A stretch of 64,000 nt of DNA from positions 26,139,053 through 26,203,052 of the forward strand of contig NC_089274.1 in assembly GCF_963678975.1 (NCBI RefSeq). Direction: 5' to 3'. This stretch comes from Dysidea avara. Lineage: Eukaryota > Porifera > Demospongiae > Dictyoceratida > Dysideidae. Each line of letters starts with the position of its first letter. The stretch's first letter is position 1. Positions 9,835 through 22,200 of the stretch are shown in pieces. Made by a program: the position numbers and the translations under genes. Under the pieces are notes generated by a model, which did no database searches, was not told the DNA's origin, and saw nothing but the letters and a program-made list of their open reading frames with translations.

Positions 9835-12800
9835 ATGGAAGAGCCCATACCTGGAGAAGCACAAGCGTCTGTTACTATCAGTCAGAAGTTCCTTCTCTTT
9901 TGCGTGAGTGGATGAAGGAGCGAATTATCTTACAGTACCGTATGTTAAGAATGGGCGTAGGGTGAGGCGTAACCTTTTTTGCAAGGGTAGAGTGACACTT
10001 GGTGCTGTAAACATGTTTTCTCCCCATGTGTGCGTATTTTGGGTGCAATGTAAAAGACTGGCCTCTTCTCCCCCCTGGAAGTGCTTTTCATTGAGTGACC
10101 CAAGCATTGACCTATCGGATCACTAACTGTACGTCTTTTGGATTATATGCCGCGGTCATAACCATGTAATAAAAGAGTTGAGTACAACAGATACAAATTT
10201 ACCATATTGTGACAGGTTGTTGCTTGCATTACTGGCTCAATTGCATGGTGTTATATGAATGTAACTGTTTGTTGCTTTATCACAATATTATCAGTTGCAG
10301 TGATTTTAAGGCTGCTGTACTGTTATATCACAGTGTACAGGGTATTGGAATGAATTGGACAGATATTATCAATTGAGTGGTTTAATTTATATTGCTATGT
10401 TACAATGTGAAACGGTTGTTTCTGTAGTGTTCGTCAGAGCAGTACAGTGTCACATTACCAGGGAAGGTGTTGTCTTCAACTGGCCATATTGTCAGATACA
10501 CTTATCCTGATGAAAGTACAGAGGATGTAGAAGCAGATCATATTGGGGATAATATGTTGTACATAAAGAAACCACCAGGTATGAGAACATCAAGCCATAT
10601 ACAACTTTCATGACTTGTCACACTCAGCTACTGCTATGAAGAAATTCTAAGCAGAGTGAAACTGTGAATACATGACAAAAGCATTTATACAGGTTGAATA
10701 TCATGTAAAGTGACTTCTCTATTGTATCTTTATTGAACCTTTTGAATGGTGAAGCCTCAATTAGTAGTCACCTCACTTTTTATAACATCACTTCAATGTG
10801 GAGCCTTTTCATGCATATAATATCTATTGTCAGCATTGAGATTGTATTTCGGAGGCTCCGGATACAAGGTACAGCACTGATTAACATATGATATTGCCCC
10901 TTATAACACTTGCACTACAGCTGAGATTATCTGGTCCAATATAATTGGAGTCGTATAGAAATGATTGCACCTGACATGTTAATGTAAATAACTATATTTC
11001 TGAATTATATCACTGCTTGTAGATTACAAGTACACACAAAAAAATTAGAATTTTCAACTAGAGTAGGGACCATAACACATCGATAAAAAGTATTGAAACA
11101 AGCTGGAGTAGTGCACAATATTAAATCACAGTAAAACAATAAGAAGTGTTATATTCCTGCTGTACTCAAGATACCCTAATGGAAATGCACAGTAGGGATT
11201 TAACACTTCTGTGATTTAATATCATGCAGCCTTAGCCGTTATTGAGTCTGAAGGCATTAGTCAGTCACTCAGTCAGTCGGTAGAAAATTTCGTTTAATAA
11301 TTCTTTTTAAAAAATCATAGCAACTTGTTGAAGTGTTTCGAGTTGATCTGAAGGCTTGGTTTTACCTAACCAATGCTGCCTCATCATCATCGGGAAAAGT
11401 GAGGCTGGTTTTTGGGTGATGTTTTTTCATGTGCCACACCCAAACCTTTGTGGTCCCTACTATATTTTGTGAATAAATCATACATGCTACATATCATACA
11501 TTACACCACTTTATGGTTTGATACTGCTCCAGGGATGCAGGGTTGTCAAGTATTGTTAGAGATCTTATGCTCCCTCTTTACAAAGAGGCACTTGTAATGT
11601 GTAATCCATAAGTGCCGCCCAGTTGGAGGAGTAGACTACATCTTGTTGCATTCTTCTTTATCATGTGTCACTTTGCCAGTAATTAATGAAGTCTTTGTGA
11701 GTATGTACAATTACATTGCCATCCACATTGTCAAGTGAATCAAATTCATCGCCAATTGTGTAAAACAGATCTGACCTGGTATAAACAAAACACTTAAGGT
11801 CAAAAATATCACATTTTCCATCAGCAATTGTCTTTTACCGTGTAACGTGCACTGTAGGATATGATCATCCTTGTACAGTACAAGTGGAGGTGTTTGCTAC
11901 TGGTGGTGACAACAGTATAGCAGTGTTCCCTCTTGATCTGGTGTCTCCAGTGGAATATCTGTATAGGAAGTTATCACTAGATGATAGTGGTGAGTAACAG
12001 TAGCAAATACTAGTATCTACCTAATATCTGTAAAATAAATAATATTTAATTGCATGTATAGAGGTGTAGCATTATTTTATTACATAAATACAGCAAAGTT
12101 AAATGCAGAGAAGTTTTGAAACTAATATGATTAATATACAGAGCCTTCACAATTTACTATTTATTTTATTATTATCTGATTTATCGAAAGAGGAAGGGGT
12201 GGCACCAAAAGGCTAGTATATTATATAATTAAGTAGGGATCAAAGTGGTAAAAAGTAGTGAAACAAGAAATAAGTGATAGTATTACAGCATAGCATGGTG
12301 GGAAAATCCCTACATTGGCATGTTATAGAGCAATACTTTTGTTCAATGCCAAAGTAGGGATTTTCCCACTGAGCTATGCTACAATACCATCATTTGTGTA
12401 TTGTTTCACTACTTTTCATTGCTTAGATCATTTTTAAATTAATAATTTTTTATATGCTGGTTTGTTAGGTTTTTTTGTTGTAGCATACAGCTATACACGT
12501 GTGACAATTCTACCAAGGTGACTGCTGTATTAGAGTATCTCTAGCCAGCCTTTCACTTAGCAGGATGTGCAGCCTTTCACTTACCAGGGTGTGTGTGTGT
12601 CACTATTCCATATTTTCATTGTGCTAGCATTATGAATACAACTAGACCAGGTTGTGTCGTCATGATCAAGTAAATAGATTGCTAAAAGATGTGGTCTCGG
12701 TGCTCAATCATTATTAATACCCAAGTGTTAATAGATGTGGTATTGAACCTATCATGAAGTTACAGGTATCATACCGAACGTAGACACTTAAATGAGTTTG

Positions 12801-14620
12801 TGGTGTCTAAATAATGAGAATATGCTGCTCAAGTAAAGTGTTGATAGGGAAAATTATGGTTTCACTACATGAAGAAAGGCGAAGATCAGTCTGATTGAAG
12901 ATAGAAGGAAAAACTAGGCATGCACACTCATTGGAACCCCAAAAGGCACATCCCACTGGTGAGTTTGTTATTGTGACGTAAAATTGTGGCTGTACACTGC
13001 TTTGTTTGGCCTCCAGCCTTGCGACTGTGGTCAAGCAGGCAGGCTGGCAGATGAAAATTAGAATTTCGGTGATTGTTTTTAAAAATTTATATCCAGCCGT
13101 CTGTAAGTGTTTTCTTCTTTTTAATGCTGTAATTGATGTTAGACGGACTAATATTATTCCTTAAAGGTGATTTTTGTCCGGTAAGATGTCTCTAGGATGA
13201 TTTTTAAAGGTGGCATTTTAGATGGCGCGTGTCACTTTTGGGGGGATCCCTATTTAAACAGTACTACCATACTGTTTGATAGAGCAGGGATTATATTTTT
13301 AATAGACAATGTTATGTCTGTGTCTTAACAAATAATTACGGTGATTTAATTTACATTTGAGGTCTGAGGTTACTAAATCCAATAGAAACCTGTGGTGGGG
13401 TCACTAAACAGTTAGTAACCTGTGGTCAAGCCTGTTCATCAAACAAAAATCGGTAAAACCAAAATGAAATGCTCTTACTGTCAGCTTACTTTCTGGACAG
13501 GACAGGTGTCATTAGTGTTGATCTAGGCATTGATACACCAATGTCACAGTGTGGTACTGATGCAATAAACTGGAAGGGTAGCACTCAATGCTAGCACCCT
13601 CAGTTTGCCATTTGTTAGCTTACTTTCTGTACAAGACAAACATCAGTGGCTGTAGTAGCTGCTTGATTCACAATGTCACAGTGTGGTGCTGATACTATCA
13701 ACTCGAAGAGTGGATCTCAATATTAGCAGCCACAGTTTTCCACTTTATTTTGCTCTTTCTTCACTTGGGGTAAATTTTCCCAAGTACCTAGAACAAACTG
13801 TCATTAGTCTCTACACTATCTACCTGTAGCCTTATTAAGTTTATGAGTAGCCTTGCACACATCATCCTTGGGTCTCTAAATAGCATAGAAACCTTGTTGG
13901 CTTATTAATATGTAAATATGTTCTTAAGGTTAATACTGTTATTTGCCTTAAGGGATTGGTTTTGGCAATGTCAGTATGACACATTATTTTATTACAGAAG
14001 TAACTGATAGAGTGACAGAGACTTATTCCAGTGCCTTACTGGCCATGTCATTATCCTACTACTATATAATGGGGGAACATTTGAGGAAGGACGATGGTGA
14101 GAGGATGGACGAGATATTATCCTCATTGCTCACAATGTATGGAAGTAAAGCATATTCTAATCCTCGTAGATCATCAGCTAGTGAGTTGCACACTGTGTGT
14201 GTGTGTGGTGAAGATCTTTTGTGCCCACACCTTTACTTGTAAGACATGGTAGCCTCCTGTGGGTCACTAATCCTGCCCCAGGAGGATTTTCCTTTGCTGA
14301 TTCACTGGATCTGAGTAACGCAGGTTTGATTTCTTTCAAATCCTTTGAATCAAATTGTTCCAGTCTACCTGCAGCTGTTTAGTGTGCATGCATGTACGCA
14401 CAGTTGTGTGTGTCTGTGTTGTGACAGTGAGTAATGTGTGTGTGTGCATGCATGTGTGTGTGTACTACTCATTCATTTTACAGCTAATGAAAGACACAGC
14501 ATTGCTCGGTTTGCCCAACATCACCACTTACAACGTACTCTACGGTATTTGTCTATGGGAGGAGTTGTTGGAGAGTTGCCTGCACAACTGCCAAAGGTAC
14601 AAAGTACTTGTGTATGTGTA

Positions 14621-14688
<68 letters not shown>

Positions 14689-17600
14689 CAATTTTACAGT
14701 ACCGGTATATGTGTAACTGTCTCTAATGCCTTTTGGATTGATACTGCCGGTATGAATTGTGATTAAATGTGTCAACTCTTTTGATTTCATATAGTACAGT
14801 AATACTGTCATACATTTTCCTGCTAAAAATGTCAATTGAAAACAACCTCATCTTTCCTCTCAAATCTTACAGGCTGTTCAGAGTAACTCAAAACAAGTTG
14901 TTTTTTTATTTTTTTTTATTTTTGCTTAAACAAATTTTCTACTAATTAGTAGGCTGATCAGGGGCGTAGCTAGCCAGAAGGTAATGGAGGGGCAGGCATA
15001 CCCCCACGAAACACTCAAAATTATTCATGATTGCAAAAAAAGCTAATGATCCAATGGTGGGCTAGCCAACATACGGTGTTGTATTATTACAGCTTAAAGA
15101 ACTAGCTACGTAACTATTTCAGTACTGACTGCTTCCAATCGAGGTAGCTATATTCGTCGAGCATCATCGCACGTGCCACAACTGTACTCCAACAAATTCA
15201 TCCACAGTCCGGTAGAGCTAATACTTTAGTGCAAATACAGGTTACTTTACGTTAGCCACAGCCTGTGCTGCAGTCCTAGCACACTGCTGACAGGATGACG
15301 TATTCACTCACTTCACTCGGCGAAATTGAAATGCCATGTATTGCACGAAATCCCACCTGTCTTGCTAGCAGAACTTGTAAGCTTGACTGATCCACCTGAC
15401 TGACAAAGTAAAAACAGACTGCACTGCCGTACGTACAAAGGTCCAGTGTGATCGACTCGATAAAATAAACTTGGTACATTTATTTAGCTAACACTTTATC
15501 ACCTCGTAGGCAGTAGGTTCGTAGCATCATCCGGTCTCCTTTGTCACTTGTGACTCCTGCCGCGGAGAAGCGGGTCACTCTTTTTAGATTCAAAAATGTT
15601 CTATCACGCGAGTAATCTAGGCTAAATATAGAAGTATGTCTCTAATATTTTTGTTCGATGGATTCACGAGCGAGTTGAATGTTGTGTGTGCGCATTCACT
15701 AGCAACCCCTGGTGATACCGAGTGGTAGTGTACATAATTTACAGTCATTTGCGTGTCAGTTTAATACTGGTAAACTTGTGACGAAGATTTAAAAAAAAAA
15801 AAACAATTAGGGATGGGGGGGCAAATGCCCCCCTTGCCCCCCCTTAGCTATGCCTCTGAGGCTGATGCCTTCAGCCAAGCATACATGTAACTTGACTATG
15901 GTTATATAACACTAGGGGCTTAATTTCTTCACTGTTTGAGCAACTACAATGCATCATGTGCTTTACTTTGTCCTCCTTCTCCACTAGAAAATTCTTTAAT
16001 TTTTAAAATTCTATGAATTTTCAAATTTATTGGAAGTCACTTGTGGCTTGATTTCTACCTATCCAATACTGCCAAGGCGCCCTAAAGGTATTGATAGGGT
16101 GATATTTTTGTGAGAAAGTACAAACCACCATGAACAATACTACTGATATTAGGTAGCAGTTTCACATCTAGATCATGGAGAAATGTTGTGGTTTAAGGCC
16201 AAAGCTGTGGATTAAGTTATTTTTCGGAGAGTATATACAGCAGTAGTAGTAGTATCGTAGTCCTCTACTCTAGAGAGATAATGTAGTGATGGTTTAAATA
16301 AAGGCTTGAGATCAGTCTTGTGCTATTTCATAAGCAGTTAAAGTTTACAAAAATGATGCATATAAACTGATGAAATCTTTTCTAATATTTTTATAGGGTG
16401 GTGACTGCCACATGAAGTCATGACATATATACACATATACACATAACATATACAGATTTTGATTCTGATTCAAGTGCTTCATTATAGCATTGAACTTTTC
16501 TCTGTAGCTGTTATATCCTGGTGGAGCAGATGTACAAGACCAATCCCTCCAAGTTGAGGTAGTGATCATAGTTAAATACATCTTGTATTTAATCCTGCTT
16601 GCAGCCCAGATTATACCAATAATACAAAAGTTTTGTAATAGTGGGTATGGTGGATCTGAAATAAGGATCACTATTTAATGCATCTGAAAATAGTTCAACA
16701 ATTATTATGTGTTCTTTCTCACTTACCATTATACGTAGCCCTAGCTCAGCAAACACTTTACACTTTTATCTCCCATTTCATTTAAAAGTGATCGAGATAC
16801 TCTAACAGAGAAGTCAAGTAACTACTCTAATAGAGCAGTCAATACAGCTGATAATCTCAGAACTTCTAAAATTTTCTAGGGACATGTCCCCAATACAGTC
16901 TACCTACTGTAAATGATGAAAGTTTGGCATGACTGGAGTTTGGCGAATTTGGCGAATAAAAGGAAATTTTCCAAACTTTATTAGTTTGTTAGCCTCAATG
17001 TCATGTATGAAACAATTAGAATTATACAATTCATTGTGTACTCCCATTAAGACAGTTATACACCTGTTGGATTATTTCATTGAATTTGTTGATGATCTAA
17101 ATCACTGTGTAAAGCTGATTGATAGCTTGAATGCTTTATTTTGGTCATAAGCTGTCAAATGTTACAGTAAGACTAATTGTTCAAAATCCAGTCACTTATG
17201 TTGTTCAATATTGGCTATGCAGTAAGTTCGCCAAACTTTTATCTGCCAAACTGCTTCACATGCTGATTTGCCAAACCAAGTTTTGTCATTTACAATATTT
17301 TGTAACATCAATTTTTCAGAAACTCCCGTTTAAAAATCCTAGATCCTAGATCTGCCAAACTGCTAATGTGCATGCAAGATTTATTATTAGTATTGATCTC
17401 TTTGTGAGTTTGTGTACTATGTTCAGTTGGAAGCTGGTGAGAAACTCCATTAAACTACCACTACCATGAAGACCACATAATGTTAAATCTTGTACACAAT
17501 CAAATTGACTGTTAAGTTTTATTCTGCAATATCATTGTGAAAAGCTGTATGCATGCCCCTTCTCCTCCTCCTCCCCCCCCCCCCCCCCCAATACTAGCTT

Positions 17601-19062
17601 GCAAGAAAAATGGAGCCAAGATTCATGCACTGGGATTCTGGGAAACCATATATATTACACTACAATCATAATCAACACTGTATAGGTTGTGTACCCTATT
17701 CCTGTAACGTTAGCAAAATTTAGAGATGAAAGTTTAATGAAAAGCTTACTAAATCTGCAAGATTTCGCATGCATACAATGCTCTATTCACCATAGATACC
17801 TGCATATTTATGTTGCTAACAGTGTATTACTAACTGTATGATGACATCACTAGGTTGAGCATGGGAGGTCCCAGTCTGATGCAGAACTGTATACATCACT
17901 ATCTAGAGAAATATCTGATCAGTCAGAGTATGCAAAACTAGTGGTTAATCATACACCCGCAACTGATGAGACAACATATGAAGAGCCAATGACAGACAGT
18001 GTTAGCATGGTATGTGTGAATTAGCATTGTTGTGGTTCAATGTGTATGTACACACGCGCACATGCTGCATGTGTTTGTGTAGTACACAGTGGTAAAAATG
18101 CTGTTAGCATTCTCATTACGCACTATATTAGACACGTATAGTTGTCTGACCTCACAAATCACTAGCTATATGTAATGCAAATGTTTTACCATGTGGCATG
18201 ATTACATAGCCTGTGGAGGACATTTCATTGGGATGTTACGTGGAGAGTAACTCATGTTATAAGTTATGAAACAATATGACAATATGACACTCAAGGGTGT
18301 TGGTTCCCAAATTGTTCGACCAGCTAAATTTCGAGTAATACAATAAGTAATTCTCTCATTTTGGGACAGAATTATGGTGAACTTTATACTAGTCAGTCAA
18401 AATCCATGTAAACTCACCAACGAACTGCTGTTATTTAGCTGCCATAAATTCACTTTTTATTATTGATACCCCTTTGGTTAATCACTGTTGTGATGGCATT
18501 GGGTAGATCACTTGTGTATGTTGTTGTTTTTTATTGTATACAGATTTCTAAAAAGATTCCTGCTGATTATTTACAGCCAAGACAGAATCCTAAGCCACAT
18601 AATAAAGCTGGCAAGTCTCCACCTGTGGTTACACCATTCTCTGCAAACAAAAGAATACAACGTTCCAGATCTGCAGAAGACATGCTGGATGATAACGAAT
18701 ACACTTATATTGTTCCACGTGAATATGCCTCCAAAACACTAAACAGACCAACTCGTGGACAGCCGCCTTTGAGACCTCCACCCCCTGATCCTGCAAAACT
18801 GGTTTCTAAATCACCTCCTGGCCCCCAAAAACCTATCGCTCCAGTACGTGGCAAACCAAAATCTAGTAGCTCTGATGAAAGACCAAATTCGCCTAAACTT
18901 AATGGAACATCTAAGGTTATGGAGAAATCAGTTTCACCTACTAGGCTGTCTAAACAACCAGAGTTTCCTTCTCCACTGAAAAGCCCACTTGCCAAGAACA
19001 TCTCTTTACCTGCTCATCCGCCGATACCTAGAGCTAAGCCAAGAACAAAGCCGAGGTCATAA
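9835..19062 (+). CDS. Adaptor-like protein, tandem paralog 2 (ITAM-like tail)
   Basis: Exons 9835-9903, 10428-10578, 11858-11989, 13998-14180, 14484-14596, an optional 51-bp exon 16508-16558, 17854-18009 and 18544-19062: 457 aa, or 440 without the optional exon. All phases agree. It starts MEEPIPGEAQASVTISQKF. The conserved half carries the beta-rich exons 2-3, SPVEYLYRKLSLDDS, and the helical block SALLAMSLSYYYIMGEH with MDEILSSLL, then a final helix (FAQHHHLQRTLRYL). The tail has ELYTSL and EYAKLV nine residues apart (ITAM-like), TTYEEPM, RSRSAEDMLDD followed by EYTYIVP, and SH3-type proline runs (PPLRPPPPDPAK). The likely role is a cytoplasmic docking scaffold in tyrosine-kinase signalling; this is inferred from motifs. 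A polyadenylation signal AATAAA lies at 19126-19131. Paralog 3 starts only 180 bp after the stop. Confidence 0.75.
11220..11465. repeat. Dispersed repeat family C, copy 1
   Basis: About 250 bp shared with 15862-16145, 37025-37350, 42340-42690 and 60060-60370. Recurrent parts are AAGGCTACAGGCTTGAT, a GTCAGTCAGTCAGT run, and ACCTAACCAATGCTGCC. Type (SINE or MITE) not resolved. The neighbouring 11033-11120 stretch is a half copy of the palindrome at 60679-60863. Confidence 0.55.
12230..13290 (+). repeat. Composite repeat family, copy 1
   Basis: About 1.06 kb in an intron of paralog 2. It opens with a palindrome (12233-12425) whose arms include GTAAAAAGTAGTGAAACAAG, continues with ACTGCTGTATTAGAGTATCT, then AACCCCAAAAGGCACAT, and closes near GGGGATCCCTATTTAAACAG. 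The same order of blocks recurs at 23870-25330 and 40160-41300 (both reversed) and 54780-55920. Probably a nonautonomous DNA transposon with GTAGGGAT-type ends. Confidence 0.6.
14627..14688. repeat. (TG)n microsatellite
   Basis: A pure TG tract of about 62 bp, starting some 30 bp after the splice donor of paralog 2 exon 5. Apparent ORFs through it are artefacts. Confidence 0.95.
14959..15858. mobile_element. hAT-like nonautonomous element
   Basis: A 900-bp element in an intron of paralog 2. The termini CAGGGGCGTAGCTA and TAGCTATGCCTCTG are near inverse complements, flanked by perfect 8-bp duplications AGGCTGAT (14951-14958 and 15859-15866). No transposase ORF is visible. A family C repeat copy abuts its right side (15862-16145). 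Confidence 0.8.
15862..16145. repeat. Dispersed repeat family C, copy 2
   Basis: Shares GGCTGATGCCTTCAGCC, the ACACTAGGGGCTTGATTTC-like core and the ACCTATCCAATACTGCC block with the other family C copies. Boundaries approximate. Apart from the 16508-16558 exon, 16146-17853 shows no further gene; a poly-C run lies near 17573-17590. Confidence 0.45.
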
Positions 19063-19105
19063 CGTTTTTCTTATTTTTATGTTTTCATAAACTTTTTATT
19101 GAATG

Positions 19106-19113
19106 TCACGTGA
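19106..19113. promoter_or_regulatory. Palindromic E-box TCACGTGA upstream of paralog 3
   Basis: Lies in the 180-bp gap between the stop of paralog 2 and the start of paralog 3, 129 bp upstream of the ATG, matching the site before paralog 2. It overlaps the 3' UTR of paralog 2, whose AATAAA is at 19126. Confidence 0.4.
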
Positions 19114-19125
19114 TTATTTTTAATG

Positions 19126-19131
19126 AATAAA
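19126..19131 (+). terminator. Polyadenylation signal AATAAA of paralog 2
   Basis: Canonical hexamer 64 bases after the TAA stop of paralog 2 and 111 bases before the paralog 3 start. Its position implies cleavage just before the paralog 3 promoter. Confidence 0.6.
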
Positions 19132-19241
19132 ATTTAATAAGCGTTATGCAACAAGCGATGGCGCTAAGGCTTGGTAACGATTGAAAGGTTTCCTTATTTT
19201 AAAGTCAGTCTGTTAGTGGTCATTACTAGTTTTGTTGAGCT

Positions 19242-22200
19242 ATGGAGCAAGCAGAGATCGTTGTCAATCAGAGCTTCGTTCTATTTTGCGTAAGTTGTAT
19301 CAGCAAGTTATGTGTGTTGAATAGTGATCACTGTTTACCGACTTGATAGTGTGCGGAGCGGTACAGCTTCATTTTCCCGAATCACTCGCTGGAATCGAGC
19401 ACCAGTTACTACCTCCGATACACATTTCCGGGTGGAAAGATAAAGGACCGTGAGGCAGAACTTTCTGGTGCTGATGTGCTCACTACGATTTCTCCAGGTG
19501 GGTGTTGTCCCCTATAGCAATGAGTAATCGTTACTGAATACTTGGTTGATGAGTATGTGGGAGCTCTGTGTGTGTTATGTGTGCATTACCCTGTGCACAG
19601 CATGCATGCACAAGGGGTAGTCACTACCAATAGTCCTGTAGAACCATCTGCGACCGGGATCAAAATCAAATAAAGCGATCAATAGATAAATTAGCACTGA
19701 ATCAAGCGATCAAGGCGTCCTAGAAAGCTCTGATAAAGCTAGCTCGCAAACAAAACGAAAATTTGCGAAAATATGTACTAATTTATTAAGCAATCAAGGC
19801 TGTAATAATTTTTAAGGCGAAATCAAGTGATCAAGGTATATTTTCGTCAATCAAAACCTTGATCCCAATTGCAGATGGTTCTACAGGACTATTGGTAGTG
19901 ACCACCCCTAGATGCAGAGAACAACCTTTATCAGGCCAAGACTATTTACTGCATACGGCACACATGATACATGCACTATTGGCACCTGAAAAAATTATTA
20001 TTATTATGATTGCAAAACCTCACAAGCGGGTATAAAATGCAATTACGAGTACAAAAAGTTAATTAAAATCACTAAGTAGGTCAACAAAGTGTTAGCGTTA
20101 ACTATTTCATTAGGTAATTTGTTCCATGATGCAATGGTAGCTGGAAGAAACTAAACTTGTATGCATCAATCCGTGTAAAAGGAACGGTAAGTTTGAAATC
20201 ATGGCCTCTAATAATTCCACGATTGTAACTAACATAGTTTGGTAGTTTTAAGCCTACTATATGGTGGATAATCTTATACATCATTTGTAGTCTAAGAGTG
20301 TCTACGATTTTGAAGACTGTTCCATCTTTCATCTCAGTAACACTACTTGTATAGCGGTAATCACCAGTTTAATATTATATACCCTGTAGCTAGTTTCATC
20401 TAAGGTGTTTTATTTCATGTATCACAATTTTATTAGACCTTCGTATACACTGACATTCTATTTGCTAAGTTTTATTGTGCCCTTGAGTAAATACAAAAAT
20501 GATGGGGCAGCTAAGCTGAGAAATCTATAATTTACGGCTCAGAAAATTGTACGGCTGGGGAAGCAACGTCAGGCAAAATTCATTTGGGTGGACAAAATAT
20601 GTCCCCAACCTAGTCAGTTGAACTGTTGATGCGTAATATTGGTCAGGCTCTTACCTGGGCTGCCTGGGTGGCTCCCCCAGCCCTGTACATGATGTACCAA
20701 GTGAGCTAGTCCCTCCCAGAAGATGATGGAGCAGCCATACATTGTACATGCTGCACTTTATTAATTTCTGGTTAACAATCTCTTCAGAGTTGTTTATCCA
20801 CTTCCTCAAACTACTGACTACAATGAATGTAATAAAAATGGCTATATAGATAGAAGTGTAGGGGTATACACACCAACCATGTTTCACAATTTGCTATGCA
20901 TGTTATACAACCTGTGTTGTGCTCAGCTGAATTTTTGAAACTAGCAACATTTGGGGTCATCCTTTTAGAATTGTTGCCCAGTCTGTCAAAATGGCACACT
21001 CAACACCTTGGAATGTGTTACTAAGTAATGTGACATCATCTTTATCACTGTAACAAAACAAAAACTCTATGGATTACCTGTCATTTTAATTAGCCAACTC
21101 CACGGATCATTAATAAGTATGGATAGCACCTATAACAATGGTATTAGCAGTATTGTGTAGGATGTATCTACCATAAACATTAAAATAGTAAGCAATGCTT
21201 GTAAACTAGAAGCCTGTTACAAGTGGTTACAGCATAGTAAGTGACAAGACTACATATATCACTATGAATACTTGTGGAACACAGTGAGATGACTGATTGT
21301 ATAGTTGCTACATGACTAGGGCCTCTCAGTTAGATCACAAATGATATCCAATACTTCACTACCCACCTTCTCCTACACAATGTCACATATTACACTCTGT
21401 ACCATTGTCAATATTTCCGTCAATACTTGCTGCCTGGAGTGCATAGAAGTCTAGACTGGAGGTTGGAGTGTGCTTTTTTTTTGCTTATGCTATCCATTTA
21501 CAAAACTTTGAAGACCTTATAATTTATCGTAGTTGGTTACTGTGAGCATGCATAGGGTTTGAATCTTTTATAGTAGTTTGTGATGTGTACATATACTCAA
21601 TATCATGTAAGAGTTTGTATTAAAATATGCTAGTTTGTTGTATGGCACACATCCACAATGAAAGTCATTTATTGTAGTTCACACAAACACCAGCTAAACT
21701 ATTGTGTTGCACATATACATTTGCTCTGGGGTGCTGTGTATCTATGAGCACCATATAGTGACCACTGGAGCTTGAAACCAATTTCTCTTGCCAGAGTGGA
21801 TTATTGTGTGGCTTCTGAGAGGCCTGTTTTTAGTATCACATGACTATCATCATAACTGTTGTTTCATAATCCTGTGTAGAAGAGTGTATCTGTTAATGTA
21901 ATTCTTAGTAGCTACTATCCCTGCAGCATTTGTGCACTCTTTACATAACTATGTATTGTGTGTTTATGCTTGTGTATACAGTATTAGACCTACCAAATAT
22001 TTACCTTTCGCTTAAATATCATTTTTCGACTGTGATAAAATTTAATAAGCACTGGGAAGAACGGTTTTTATAAATAATGGTTTGAGTTTGTTTGGTACTA
22101 TATCCACTGTTTAGAATTTTGTGTGTCAGGCAGTCAGTTTAATAGCTTGTCTTTCAATAGGGTTTGACCATCCTTGTACAGCAGAGGTGTCAGTGTATGC

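Noticed and set aside
14355..14726. Cys/Val-repeat ORFs
   Set aside because: Translation of a TG microsatellite; the true exon here is 14484-14596.
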